A stretch of DNA of 64,000 bases, taken from assembly GCA_043758755.1 (NCBI GenBank), contig JAYVMW010000029.1:23644-87643 (forward strand). Reading direction: 5' to 3'. A program made the position numbers and the translations under genes. The stretch comes from Solimicrobium sp043758755. GTDB taxonomy: Bacteria; Pseudomonadota; Gammaproteobacteria; Burkholderiales; Burkholderiaceae_D. Of the stretch, positions 9,072 through 17,407 are shown one piece after another. How positions within the stretch are numbered: the stretch's first letter is position 1; each line of letters begins with the position of its first letter. The notes under the pieces were generated by a model. It was not told where the DNA came from. It was given only the letters and a program-made list of their open reading frames with translations, and made no database searches.

Positions 9072-11189
9072 TTAGAAATGCACGCCTACTACGGCTGCGA
9101 TGTTGTCACGGTCGTTCATCTGATCGTAAGTGGCGTTGTGGTTGTAGGTAGTGTAGGTCAGCTGCGCATAATATTTGTTCATGTATTCAGCACGCAGCGC
9201 CACGCCCAGCGTTTCGCGGTGCTCAAGGAATATGCCGTCACCGGAGGTGCCATGCACATCTTGTGCCCAGAACAGGCGCGGATTCAGGTTCCAGCCAGCC
9301 AAAGCATTAGGATAGCTCAGTTCAGCCTGCATGCGATAGCCCCAGGCATTTGCGGTATCGAAACCCTGGGTTGCGCAGTAGGATGGATGCGGATTGAGCG
9401 CGGAACACACTGCGGCCGGTGCGGCATAGCCGTAAGTGAATGCACGACCATAGCGCACTGAATTTGGATCGTCAGGATTGCCGATGCCACTCCAGTGTTG
9501 CGCACCGATTTCGCCGACCAGTGTCAGTGATTCGGCCCCTGCGACTTGTGAGAGCAGTTTGGTGGTATTCATCTGGATCTGCGATTTGTCATGCAGGTCG
9601 TAACCCTTGACTGTTGTACCGGCCGGCAAACTGCCAATTCCTGCCAGTGGCCCGGCATTGGCTTTGAGCGCAGCTCCGGTTGGTCCGAGTGCGGCTGGCA
9701 GATTGCCCATCAAATCACCGACTACCATGTCCGCCGGGCTCAACTGCACCGGCACGCCCATGGTATAGCTGGCTTCGCCGGCCAGTGTCCAACCACCGAC
9801 CACGGTCGCGGCCGAGACGCCAAATTCTTTAAGCAATGGCGCGGAATAATCCCATTGGATCGACAATGGCGTAATCAACGGATAAATACTGCCAAGCGCG
9901 CCAGCAGCGCCTGCGGCAGCGCTAGCCTTAGCCGCCAGGCTGGCTGCCATGGCAGCATTGCCGCCTGCCGCTGCTGCCGCTGCACCTTGTGCTGCAGCTT
10001 TCGCGCCAGTCGCCAATTGTCCGATTTGCGCTAATACGGCTGCGGGAGGCGCGCCATTGAAGGTACCGGAGAACAGTGAGGATTGATTCGGGTTGCCAAT
10101 CTTGACCAGGTCGAGCATCGGTACACGCTGGTTGAACATCGCGCCATAGACACCGAAATCGGTATCGAGCGCGTCAACATATTTATGCGCGGCCAAGCCG
10201 AACTGCCCCTGATGTTTTGGCGAGATATCCGGCAGCGGTATTACACCAAAGTTCGGGTGATAATTTGGCATGTCCAGGCCGGCGGTCAGCGCATTTAACG
10301 GAGTTAGACCAGTTACCTGCTGATACTGGCCTACGCCAGTCGAATCACCCAGTAGTGGGCCGGTTCCGCCGCAGTTGTATGTATCGCTGAGTGAAAAGAA
10401 CGTGCCGCAGCCGGGTGCTACGCTATGTACGTAAGAAAGTTGATAAAACGCTTCAAGGCTCAGGCCATCACCGAGTCCCCAGTTGGCCGAAATTTGCGGA
10501 ATCGGGATCAACGCATCCTTGATTGTGGCGCCTGGTGTGACCAAAGCGCCGAGATTGAGTGCACCAAACTGGTTGATGCCCGGAATGAACAGGCTCTCAC
10601 CCCAATTGACCACCTGATCACCGAATTTGACATTCAGTGGCTTGCCTTCTATCGGTTCGAAGTTATCGTAGACGTAGGCGTTGTTCAGTGCAATGCCGCT
10701 GAATTTGGTGAGCGGATACATGTACTGGTCGGACAGGCGCTGGTTCGGTATGTAACCGGTTGCTGCGCTACCGATTGGCACAGTCCGGTTTTCCAGCGTG
10801 TAGTCATACCAAGCGCGCACACCCAGCAAAACGCCGCCGCTGCCGCGCTTGACTTCGACTTCGCCATTGATAATGAATGGTGTCGACACAGGATCGCCCT
10901 TGCCGAAATTCAGATCACCCGCCTGGTTGCCGTCACCGGCCAGACCACCATACGGTTTGCTGTAAAGATCACGATTGGCATTCGAGGTGCGCCACACGTT
11001 GCCGAGTGACATATCGAGGCTCCAGTGTCCTTGATCACCATTGTCCAGCGAGAATTCTCCAGCCTGCGCCTGGGACAAACCGCCCAGTGACAGACTGAGC
11101 AGTGCCAAGCCGCAGGCACGTGCCATCAATGTGTGTACCGGGGCTAACGGTTTGTTGCGATTTAACGCGGAAGTTACGGCTCTATTCAT
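9072..11189 (-). CDS. DUF1302 family outer-membrane protein
   Basis: This 705-residue exported protein has a long N-terminal signal (cleavage probably after AQA near residue 43). The body is rich in alternating aromatic segments and ends in a Phe (VVGVHF), as expected for an outer-membrane beta-barrel. The length and the DGDQGHWSLD-like opening fit DUF1302. GGAGACAAA precedes the ATG. About 40 residues near the middle, encoded around 9893-10011, are almost pure Ala/Gly with a few Lys and Gln, which is odd inside a barrel. With DUF1329 downstream it probably forms a porin-like entry route for hydrophobic substrates; this is inferred from conserved pairing. Confidence 0.88.
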   Translation of the reverse strand: MNRAVTSALNRNKPLAPVHTLMARACGLALLSLSLGGLSQAQAGEFSLDNGDQGHWSLDMSLGNVWRTSNANRDLYSKPYGGLAGDGNQAGDLNFGKGDPVSTPFIINGEVEVKRGSGGVLLGVRAWYDYTLENRTVPIGSAATGYIPNQRLSDQYMYPLTKFSGIALNNAYVYDNFEPIEGKPLNVKFGDQVVNWGESLFIPGINQFGALNLGALVTPGATIKDALIPIPQISANWGLGDGLSLEAFYQLSYVHSVAPGCGTFFSLSDTYNCGGTGPLLGDSTGVGQYQQVTGLTPLNALTAGLDMPNYHPNFGVIPLPDISPKHQGQFGLAAHKYVDALDTDFGVYGAMFNQRVPMLDLVKIGNPNQSSLFSGTFNGAPPAAVLAQIGQLATGAKAAAQGAAAAAAGGNAAMAASLAAKASAAAGAAGALGSIYPLITPLSIQWDYSAPLLKEFGVSAATVVGGWTLAGEASYTMGVPVQLSPADMVVGDLMGNLPAALGPTGAALKANAGPLAGIGSLPAGTTVKGYDLHDKSQIQMNTTKLLSQVAGAESLTLVGEIGAQHWSGIGNPDDPNSVRYGRAFTYGYAAPAAVCSALNPHPSYCATQGFDTANAWGYRMQAELSYPNALAGWNLNPRLFWAQDVHGTSGDGIFLEHRETLGVALRAEYMNKYYAQLTYTTYNHNATYDQMNDRDNIAAVVGVHF

Positions 11190-11272
11190 TTTGTCTCCAT
11201 GGTTGAATTAAGCTTGGTGCTACATTATTCGATTGGTCTGATGCCAATTCGCGGTTTTTAATACTCGTTCTT

Positions 11273-12109
11273 TTACAGCCATCCCATCTTCTTGGATTCT
11301 TTTACTAAAATCTTGTGCAACAGCGTACGCGACAGACGGCGCAAATGGTAGATCAGTGCTGCAAACGGTCCGACCAGCACCAGAGATTTTCCGGTTCGGA
11401 CGGCATCAACCACCGCCGCACCGACCACTGAGGGCGCAGCACCTTGAATGCGATAGTACTCACCGAGTCGTGCCACCTGCTCAACGCTGATGTTTTTTCC
11501 CACGTTCGATCCGCTGAATTGGGCGATCGGTGTATTGATCACACCCGGGCAAACGACGCTTATCGCCACGGAACTGCCGCTCAATTCGAGCGCCAGACAA
11601 TCCGACAACCCAACGATGGCGTGTTTGGATGCGCTATAGGCACTCATATTGGCCGTGGCGGCCAACCCTGCTGCCGAGGCTATATTGACAATATGTCGCG
11701 CTCCGCCCGCCTTTAACATGTCTGGCAAAAAGTAATGGCATCCATGTACCACTCCCATTACATTGATATCCAGCGTGCGACGCCATTGTGCCAACGGCGT
11801 GGCGCGAAACGATCCGAGAAACGCGATGCCGGCATTGTTAACCAACACATCAAGAACGCCATGTTCCGCCTGAACCCGCACCGAGAGGTCGTGCATGGCT
11901 TCTGGATCGGACACATCCACGCGGTAAATGTGACAATCTGCTCCGGTTGTGCAGATTTTCTGGCGCGCGACTTCCAAAATGACGTCATTGATATCCACCA
12001 GCAATAGCTTGGCGCCCTGCGCAGCGAAATGTCGGGCGATCTCGAATCCAATTCCTGATCCAGCGCCCGTAACCAGCACCAGTTTGTCCGCAAGATGTTG
12101 TATAGCCAT
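11273..12109 (-). CDS. short-chain dehydrogenase/reductase (SDR)
   Basis: This 278-residue protein has the classical SDR pattern. The cofactor motif TGAGSGIG is near residue 15, with an acidic residue after the second strand (LLLVDIND) favouring NAD(H). NNAG is near residue 90, and the catalytic YSASKHA is near residue 158 preceded by a Ser in NIASAAG. The C-terminus carries a basic, partly hydrophobic tail that may touch the membrane. It is the first gene of the minus-strand series and lies 83 bases upstream of DUF1302. It is likely an alcohol or hydroxysteroid-like dehydrogenase; the substrate is not readable. Confidence 0.88.
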   Translation of the reverse strand: MAIQHLADKLVLVTGAGSGIGFEIARHFAAQGAKLLLVDINDVILEVARQKICTTGADCHIYRVDVSDPEAMHDLSVRVQAEHGVLDVLVNNAGIAFLGSFRATPLAQWRRTLDINVMGVVHGCHYFLPDMLKAGGARHIVNIASAAGLAATANMSAYSASKHAIVGLSDCLALELSGSSVAISVVCPGVINTPIAQFSGSNVGKNISVEQVARLGEYYRIQGAAPSVVGAAVVDAVRTGKSLVLVGPFAALIYHLRRLSRTLLHKILVKESKKMGWL

Positions 12110-12492
12110 TTTGATTATAGGTTGCTCTCGATACCGTCAGGGCCCCTGCCGCCGACTGGAATGGAGCTGAGTATCGATGCCTGACGGCACAAGACCAATA
12201 TCAGAATCTGACATTAACTTGTCCGAATCGGTCAGACAATCGGTCCGACACCCGACCTCTCCTGTTTTCGCCCGGCGCAGGTCGGGTAGACGCTGTTAGA
12301 CAACGCCTGGAATGTTGTATGGTTGCATCAGAATCTGGTTCAAGGACGAAGTCTGAATGCTACCAGGTGGCAAAACAAAACAAACATCTGTCCGTTTCGG
12401 ATATGGGATCGCCGGGTGGGATAGCAGACACTGGTCCAACCAGAAAACATCGCGGCCAGATTGGATCGGCCGCCATTTAGGGAAACATCGAC
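12110..12492. promoter_or_regulatory. divergent promoter region with a tandem 12-bp repeat
   Basis: These 383 bases separate the divergently read SDR and dehalogenase-like genes and carry no convincing gene. Within them a tandem pair, AATCGGTCAGAC and AATCGGTCCGAC, lies at 12226-12249 (11 of 12 bases equal), just after a related GTCCGA at 12221. Direct repeats of this size are typical of AraC-type operators. A C/G-rich partly palindromic stretch precedes the repeat. Which protein binds is unknown; the AraC-type gene at the window edge is a candidate. Confidence 0.45.
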
Positions 12493-13392
12493 ATGCAAGT
12501 TCTGCGCACCCCCGATGCACGCTTTTCCAAATTATCCGGCTATCCTTTCGCGCCACGCTACTTCTCATTAAGTAACGGACTGCGACTGCACTATGTCGAC
12601 GAGGGACCTCGCGACGCGCCGGTGGTGCTGATGCTGCACGGCGAACCCAGTTGGTCTTATCTGTATCGCCACATGATTCCACTGTTTGTGATGGCCGGCT
12701 ACCGGGCGCTGGCTCCGGACCTGATCGGCTTTGGTAAATCCGATAAGCCCGCCTCATCAGGCGATTATGGTTTCTCGACCCAAGTGGCTTGGATTCGGGA
12801 ATGGATGGAAGCGCAAGGGCTCGAAAGGATCACGCTGGTGTGCCAAGACTGGGGTTCGTTGATCGGCTTGCGCCTGGCCGCCGAGAACCAGACACGTTTC
12901 GCCGGTATCGCACTAGCCAATGGAGGGCTGCCTACGGGCGAAGCGCCAATGCCGCTGATATGGCGGCTTTGGGAGAAGTTTGCTCGATTCAGTCCCTGGT
13001 TTCCGATAGGACGGATTATTCAGTTCGGCACCCAACGCAAATTGTCAGCCGCTGAACTTGCCGCCTACAACGCGCCGTTTCCTGAGGGACGTTATAAGGC
13101 GGCGGCCCGTATCTACCCAGCGCTGGTACCTGTGAAATTTGACGATCCCGAAGCCGGTGCGAATCGCGCCGCCTGGGAAATACTTGGCCGATGGGATAAG
13201 CCGTTTTTGACTTGCTTTTCAGATCGCGATCCGGTGCTGGGCAAGGGCGATGCGATCTTCCTTGATCGGGTGCCCGGCACACGCGGTCAATTGCACACTA
13301 CGCTACATGGCGGCCATTTCATCCAGGAAGACGATCCCGAGCGGTTCGCCAACCTGGTCATCGCGCAAATGCACGACAATCCGCTGTTGTAG
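12493..13392 (+). CDS. haloalkane dehalogenase-like alpha/beta-hydrolase
   Basis: This 299-residue hydrolase most resembles subfamily-I haloalkane dehalogenases (DhlA type). HGEPSWSYLYRHM begins at residue 49, with Glu51 and Trp54. The nucleophile Asp119 is followed by Trp120 in CQDWGS, where the Trp is the usual first halide-stabilising residue. A probable acid Asp246 lies in SDRDPVLG and the base His275 in GGHFIQ. The length matches the family. The Gly after the nucleophile elbow is Ser (QDWGS instead of QDWGG). In this family the reaction turns a carbon-halogen bond into an alcohol, but many relatives act on other substrates, so activity is not certain. It reads away from the SDR. Confidence 0.82.
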   Translation: MQVLRTPDARFSKLSGYPFAPRYFSLSNGLRLHYVDEGPRDAPVVLMLHGEPSWSYLYRHMIPLFVMAGYRALAPDLIGFGKSDKPASSGDYGFSTQVAWIREWMEAQGLERITLVCQDWGSLIGLRLAAENQTRFAGIALANGGLPTGEAPMPLIWRLWEKFARFSPWFPIGRIIQFGTQRKLSAAELAAYNAPFPEGRYKAAARIYPALVPVKFDDPEAGANRAAWEILGRWDKPFLTCFSDRDPVLGKGDAIFLDRVPGTRGQLHTTLHGGHFIQEDDPERFANLVIAQMHDNPLL

Positions 13393-13674
13393 GTGTTCTT
13401 GGTTCGCAGTTCGAGAATATCTTGCCTCGTAGGGGGCGTTGCGGTAGCGCGCTGGAACTGGCCGGATCAACTATCAGCAGTGCCTCTGAAGTCTTCACGG
13501 CACAGCAACCGGATTTGTTCGACTAAACTTAAGCAAGAGTATATTTAGTTCACTTGAATTGAAAATTCTTCTAATTACCCGGTAACGTCACCGCGTTCCG
13601 TCGTCTGATCGAATTACATTGCAGCCTTTTTTTGCTTCGTTCTTCCTTCCCGGCACTTGCTACTCGTTGTAACG

Positions 13675-14097
13675 TCAGAAAACAATTGGTTTTATTTTCA
13701 ATGTTTTGGCGTTTTTCGCCAGCAGATCGTCGAGCGTAGCAATGCTTTTTGCTTTAATGTCCAGTGCCACCGCCAGGTGCAGTGCGTCGCCCGCACGCAA
13801 TCCAGTAGCCGGTTCCAGCGTCAGTATGGCGCCACGATAAAACGTTTCCGGATCAATTGGCAACAATTGTAAATCTGCTGCGCAGAGTCGCTCAAACGCC
13901 TGCCAGGCCAGAACTCCCTGCGCTGCTGAAATTTGTCCGGTTCGCTGCTTGATTCCCAATGCGCTGGCAAACTCAGTGACGCACCATATCGCAGAGCTCA
14001 ACTCGGTCTGGCTACCGGAATACCATCGGGAAACGACAGCGCTCTTCGGCTCGTTTACGCATAACGCCACGAGGACGCTTGTATCCACATACACCAT
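13675..14097 (-). CDS. vapC: VapC-like PIN-domain toxin
   Basis: This 140-residue PIN-domain protein has the acidic residues expected for the nuclease site: Asp5 in VYVDTS, Glu in VTEFASAL, Asp in RAGDALHLA and Asp in IATLDDLLA. VapC toxins cut RNA, usually tRNA or rRNA. Its ATG overlaps the antitoxin stop by one base (TAATG), so translation is coupled. About 280 bases between the dehalogenase gene and this one show nothing recognisable. Confidence 0.9.
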   Translation of the reverse strand: MVYVDTSVLVALCVNEPKSAVVSRWYSGSQTELSSAIWCVTEFASALGIKQRTGQISAAQGVLAWQAFERLCAADLQLLPIDPETFYRGAILTLEPATGLRAGDALHLAVALDIKAKSIATLDDLLAKNAKTLKIKPIVF

Positions 14098-14342
14098 TAA
14101 TACCTGCCTCCGCGTCGCAATTCTTCAATAACCGACTGGCCCATTGGCATTTCATCGCGCACAATTTTCAGTTCGTCCGCAAATGCTTTGCGATCCCACT
14201 TGGCGGCCCGAATATTAATAGAGCCATCAACCGTGATGTTAACCTGGACTCGATCACCCTCTTTAATGGCGAAGGTACGCAAAAAGACCGCAGGTAGTCG
14301 CAAAGCCAGACTATTCCCCCATTTCGCAATGTGCAGGTGCAT
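14097..14342 (-). CDS. vapB: VapB-like antitoxin (AbrB/MazE fold)
   Basis: This 81-residue protein opens with MHLHIAKWGNSLALRLP, the swapped-hairpin AbrB/MazE signature, followed by FAIKEGDRVQV. The C-terminus (IEELRRGGRY) would wrap around the PIN toxin. The ATG at 14342 is preferred over upstream in-frame starts because the fold begins there and GAGG stands just upstream. It probably represses its own promoter at the repeat at 14356-14380. Confidence 0.9.
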   Translation of the reverse strand: MHLHIAKWGNSLALRLPAVFLRTFAIKEGDRVQVNITVDGSINIRAAKWDRKAFADELKIVRDEMPMGQSVIEELRRGGRY

Positions 14343-14355
14343 GGCATCCTCAATT

Positions 14356-14380
14356 GATATACACAATAGTATATACACTA
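14356..14380 (-). promoter_or_regulatory. likely VapB operator and promoter
   Basis: Two copies of TATACAC (14358-14364 and 14372-14378) lie 14 bases apart directly upstream of vapB. The second sits in a near-palindrome TAGTATATACACTA. On the minus strand TATACT can serve as a -10 element inside the repeat. Such GTATATAC-rich boxes are typical of VapB-controlled promoters. Confidence 0.55.
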
Positions 14381-15034
14381 GCGCATAACTCAATGGCCGG
14401 CAAGTGCAAAACATTCCGGCCATAGGTGTGACTTCAAAGTTGCCCGCTTAAATTGTATTCAAAGAGGTTTCAAACTGTTCACCGGGCATGGATTTGCCGA
14501 ACAGATATCATTGATATTTCTGCCAACCAAACAATTCAAGAAATTTGTCGCAGCGGCTGACTTTATTAGGCCGCTAAAACGGCATCATGAACTGATCTCG
14601 GCCAGTCTATGCAAATTTGCAAAATGCATATCGACCATGACTGTCTGCGCAAACAGGTTTCGCCAATAATTCAATTTACCAACACAACGCTTCAGCTTTT
14701 TAAAAACCTGCCGATAAACTCTGTACCCCCAGGGAGGATTTATGGACATCGGTACCGTATCTCCATCTTCACCGACAACATTTCGACCGGACAGTCACTG
14801 TCGGCACTGCTGAAGTCGCCAGGCCCGCCTCCGGCCTGCCCAACCGGCAACCGCAGCGTCGAACAGTGCGGTCCAGCCGGTCCAGGCCAGCAACGCCACA
14901 GCGAACTGTTTGATTCCCACCACTGCGTCCGCCTGACGGGGCGATCAGCCGCTCCATCGCTCACCTTCCTATACGCCAGTTATTCGAATCGGCGCTGTCA
15001 TAAAATGTCCGGATGAATCAGACATACTTGGCCA
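14381..15034. other. non-coding stretch, no gene recognised
   Basis: No reading frame here looks like a genuine protein. Several short frames exist on both strands around 14740-15016, but their composition (alternating Pro/Gly/Arg/Cys) does not resemble a folded protein. Given the fragments that follow, this may be decayed coding DNA. Confidence 0.5.
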
Positions 15035-15040
15035 TGGCAA

Positions 15041-15202
15041 ACGCTGGAGGGTCTGCACGCAACCGGGGTTGAATTGTCGATTGATGATTTTGGGACCGGT
15101 TATTCTTCGCTTGCCTGTTTAAAGCGTCTGCCGGTTAATGAACTTAAAATCGACAAGTCGCTTGTTATCCAAATGGAAAGCGACGAGGACGATGTCAAAT
15201 AA
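15041..15202 (+). pseudogene. EAL-domain fragment (cyclic-di-GMP phosphodiesterase remnant)
   Basis: The frame from 15041 reads TLEGLHATGVELSIDDFGTG, then YSSLACLKRLPVNELKIDKS, then LVIQMESDEDDVK and TAA. This is the well-known DDFGTGYSSL...LKRLP...LKID block of EAL phosphodiesterases. Only about 50 of some 240 residues remain: the EAL signature and the first strands are missing upstream, and the TAA falls where functional members continue with IVRSII-like sequence. There is no start codon or ribosome site, so it is a relic rather than a gene. It lies in a region with other fragments. Confidence 0.8.
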
Positions 15203-15215
15203 CGGCTTCAAGCGC

Positions 15216-15818
15216 TCAAGACTGCCAGAAACCATAGACAGCCTGCAGGCGCAAGGTAGTGGCATGGGTCTCGTTTAACACATTAAATAACTGCGCGGCA
15301 TTGTAGTTGATAGCCTGTTTCTCACCCACGTCGAGTTTTCCAAAGACAGCCGGGCCAATCCGGTGCGATTGCTGATCCATTGGTTCCCAGTGATTCCATT
15401 GACCCAGTTCACCAAAACCCTGCACACCAAAATCGACCGGCTGATTCCAGTAACGTTTCACCTGCCATTGATAATTCATTACCATGGGGTTGGAGAAATC
15501 AGCGCAATAATTTCGCTGAAAAATCAAATTCAGGTTCACTTTCGTCAATCCAAAATCTGCTTGAACTAAAGGACCAAGCGCGATTTTTTCTCCGGCACTG
15601 CGGTCATTTTCATATTCAACCTCAGTATAAAGACCTACATCAACCGGTGTATCGGAGCCTATCAGCAAAAAAGTGTTTTGCCATGAAACTGAATCGAGGT
15701 GGGTTACGTCACTACCCGCTTTTGCGTAGGCTACATAGAGTTCACTGAACCAGTAATCCGTCACACCCATGCCCAGGCCAATGGAACTGGCGTTTAATAC
15801 AAAATCCGAATTTGTAAA
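15216..15818 (-). pseudogene. beta-barrel-like envelope protein, 5' end missing
   Basis: The open frame runs from a stop at 15819-15821 to a TGA at 15216-15218, about 200 residues. Alternating aromatic and polar residues and segments such as YGFWQS at the C-terminus suggest an outer-membrane or periplasmic beta-rich protein. The first ATG (15770) lies after sequence that reads naturally as part of the same fold (SDFVLNASSIGLGMGVTDYW). No signal peptide exists upstream, so the N-terminus appears lost. It could be translated from 15770 as a 184-residue cytoplasmic product, but export would fail. Function unknown. Confidence 0.55.
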
Positions 15819-15855
15819 TTAATTCAGGTTCAAAAAATAGGATTCCGTTACCGAA

Positions 15856-16446
15856 TTAGCCGGTAATTGACGCGCCTGTCAGTGCATTTCTTAACGCCAG
15901 TCCTCCCAGTACAACAAAAATAACAGAGGCAAGGATATGCACTGCTTTTACCGGAAGATGGCTGGCAAAGCGGCTGCCAAGATAAATCACAGGAACATTC
16001 GCCAACATCATGCCCACCGTGGTGCCGCCGACAACACTGAAAAAATCGTGGTAGCGGGCCGCCAGTGCGATGGTAACAACCTGGGTCTTATCGCCCATTT
16101 CTGCCAGAAAAAAGGCGAACACAGTCGTACCAAACACTCCCATCGCCTTCTTTGGCATGGTTATTTCACTTTCGTCAAGCTTATCCGGAATCAGTATCCA
16201 CCCTGCCATCAAAACAAACGAGGCAACCACTGCCCAGTTCAGTATTGCCGGATGTAACACATTGGACAGTAAGGTGCCGATTGCACCTGCGCCGGCATGA
16301 TTGACCAGGGTCGCGACCAATACCCCCAGAACCACCGGAACCGGTTGGCGATAACGCGCTGCCAGAACAAGGGAAAGAAGTTGCGTCTTGTCGCCGATTT
16401 CGGCTAATGCGACAAGGCTGGCAGAAACAATAAACGGTTGCAGCAT
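15856..16446 (-). CDS. GDT1/UPF0016 (TMEM165) family cation exporter
   Basis: This 196-residue membrane protein has the duplicated family signature: AEIGDKTQ at residues 15-22 and AEMGDKTQ near residue 118, each within a hydrophobic helix, about six helices in all. Bacterial members export Mn2+ (MneA type) or related divalent cations from the cytoplasm. The ATG at 16446 is chosen because AGGAAA stands seven bases upstream; an upstream ATG at 16476 lacks this. In many relatives a manganese riboswitch precedes the gene, but I could not find its conserved core here. It is the only clearly intact gene between the VapBC genes and the pilus locus. Confidence 0.9.
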   Translation of the reverse strand: MLQPFIVSASLVALAEIGDKTQLLSLVLAARYRQPVPVVLGVLVATLVNHAGAGAIGTLLSNVLHPAILNWAVVASFVLMAGWILIPDKLDESEITMPKKAMGVFGTTVFAFFLAEMGDKTQVVTIALAARYHDFFSVVGGTTVGMMLANVPVIYLGSRFASHLPVKAVHILASVIFVVLGGLALRNALTGASITG

Positions 16447-16847
16447 AATAAATTTCCTGATCGGTTGAAGTGTCATACGTCGTTCGGATGGCGAGCTGAA
16501 TTATAGTCACATTCGGTCGGCGCAACTCTGATTCGTTCTGAAATTTTCATGCAATCACAGGTACGCTCCTGAATGTGCTGTCGCACTGCATATTGAATGT
16601 TGCGGGGGTATTGTCACGATCCGCCAGTCGAGCATTGATGTGCTCGACTGATCAAGTTTCGAAAGAATCCCAAAACAGTGACACGCAGGTCATTCACTTT
16701 AATCGCGACAGGTCGCGGACAAGGTGATAAGCATCGAAACCATTGATCATCCAACCGACAATCAGCTGGTCGCGTTTGCCAAAAAATATTTTCTCAAAGA
16801 AGATCAAATGCGCTGAAGCCATGACCGCCAAAAGTCAGCGCTGAGCT
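16447..16847. other. intergenic stretch with a perfect inverted repeat
   Basis: A perfect 10-bp inverted repeat, CAGTCGAGCA/TGCTCGACTG with a 6-base loop, lies at 16625-16650, about 180 bases upstream of the exporter gene. It lacks a T-run, so it may be an operator or a weak terminator. On the minus strand, 16694-16822 encodes a 42-residue frame (ending VRDLSRLK) with no recognisable relatives or ribosome site; I do not call it a gene. Confidence 0.4.
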
Positions 16848-17290
16848 TTGCATCTGGTGCAGCTTTTAATTGCGCCACCGATTATTCAGCAAGTGCCGGG
16901 TAATCCGTATACCCCTTCGCACCGGGCGTATAAAAAGTCGACATGTCCGGTGCGTTTTGCGCTGCGCTGCTCTGCATGCGCCTGCAGGGTCGTCATCGTG
17001 AATCACATTGCCCTGGCACCGACCCAGCTGCATAAAATTCTTCCCGCCTACACTGCGATGCCGGTTGAGCTCATTACTGAGCGCTTATCGATTGAACCGA
17101 ATCATGTGTACATCATTCCCGAAAATCGGGACTTGCACGTTGAAAATGGCGAGTTTTTGCTAAAGCCGATTTCCAAACGGCGTGGCTGGCCTGATGTCAT
17201 TACCGTTTTCTTGCGCTCATTGATCGAATATTGGGACGGCAAACTGATCGCCGTAATCGTGTCCGGCTATGATGGTGACGGTGCAGCCGC
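16848..17290 (+). pseudogene. CheB methylesterase domain fragment
   Basis: From about 16990 the frame reads VVIVNHIALAPTQLHKILPA, a MPVELI segment, then IEPNHVYIIPENRDLHV and a segment ending VSGYDGDGA. These match the core of CheB-type protein-glutamate methylesterases (QH, PV, YIAP and SG.GxDGA elements). The start with the catalytic Ser loop is absent, and after GDGAAA the sequence changes to one that reads as a lipoprotein gene on the other strand. It is therefore truncated at both ends. A functional CheB would remove methyl groups from chemoreceptors. Confidence 0.7.
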
Positions 17291-17407
17291 GCCTGCGGTC
17301 AACACCGCCGGCGTGGACGCCGGGATGGAACCGTTACTTCCTGCGCCACAGGAAGCCAGCGTTGCGACGAAACCGATTGCCAGAATGGGGCGCAGTATTT
17401 TTTTCAT
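17267..17407 (-). pseudogene. 5' fragment of a lipoprotein gene
   Basis: The frame opens with MKKILRPILAIGFVATLASC, a typical lipoprotein signal with lipobox LASC. After only about 20 mature residues rich in Ala/Ser/Pro it runs into the antisense of the CheB fragment and stops. GAAAG precedes the ATG. The gene has evidently lost its 3' part at the same point (around 17285-17295) where the CheB fragment loses its own. Confidence 0.5.

Noticed and set aside
14740..14990. Possible decayed PIN-toxin or membrane-protein remnant on the minus strand
   Set aside because: A GIKQ...LLAW segment faintly recalls the nearby VapC, but the match is short and interrupted by stops.
16447..16620. Manganese (yybP-ykoY) riboswitch before the GDT1-type exporter
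   Set aside because: The conserved core of that riboswitch could not be found on the coding strand of the leader.
16694..16822. A 42-codon minus-strand frame
   Set aside because: It looks protein-like near the end, but it is short, has no ribosome site and no known relatives.
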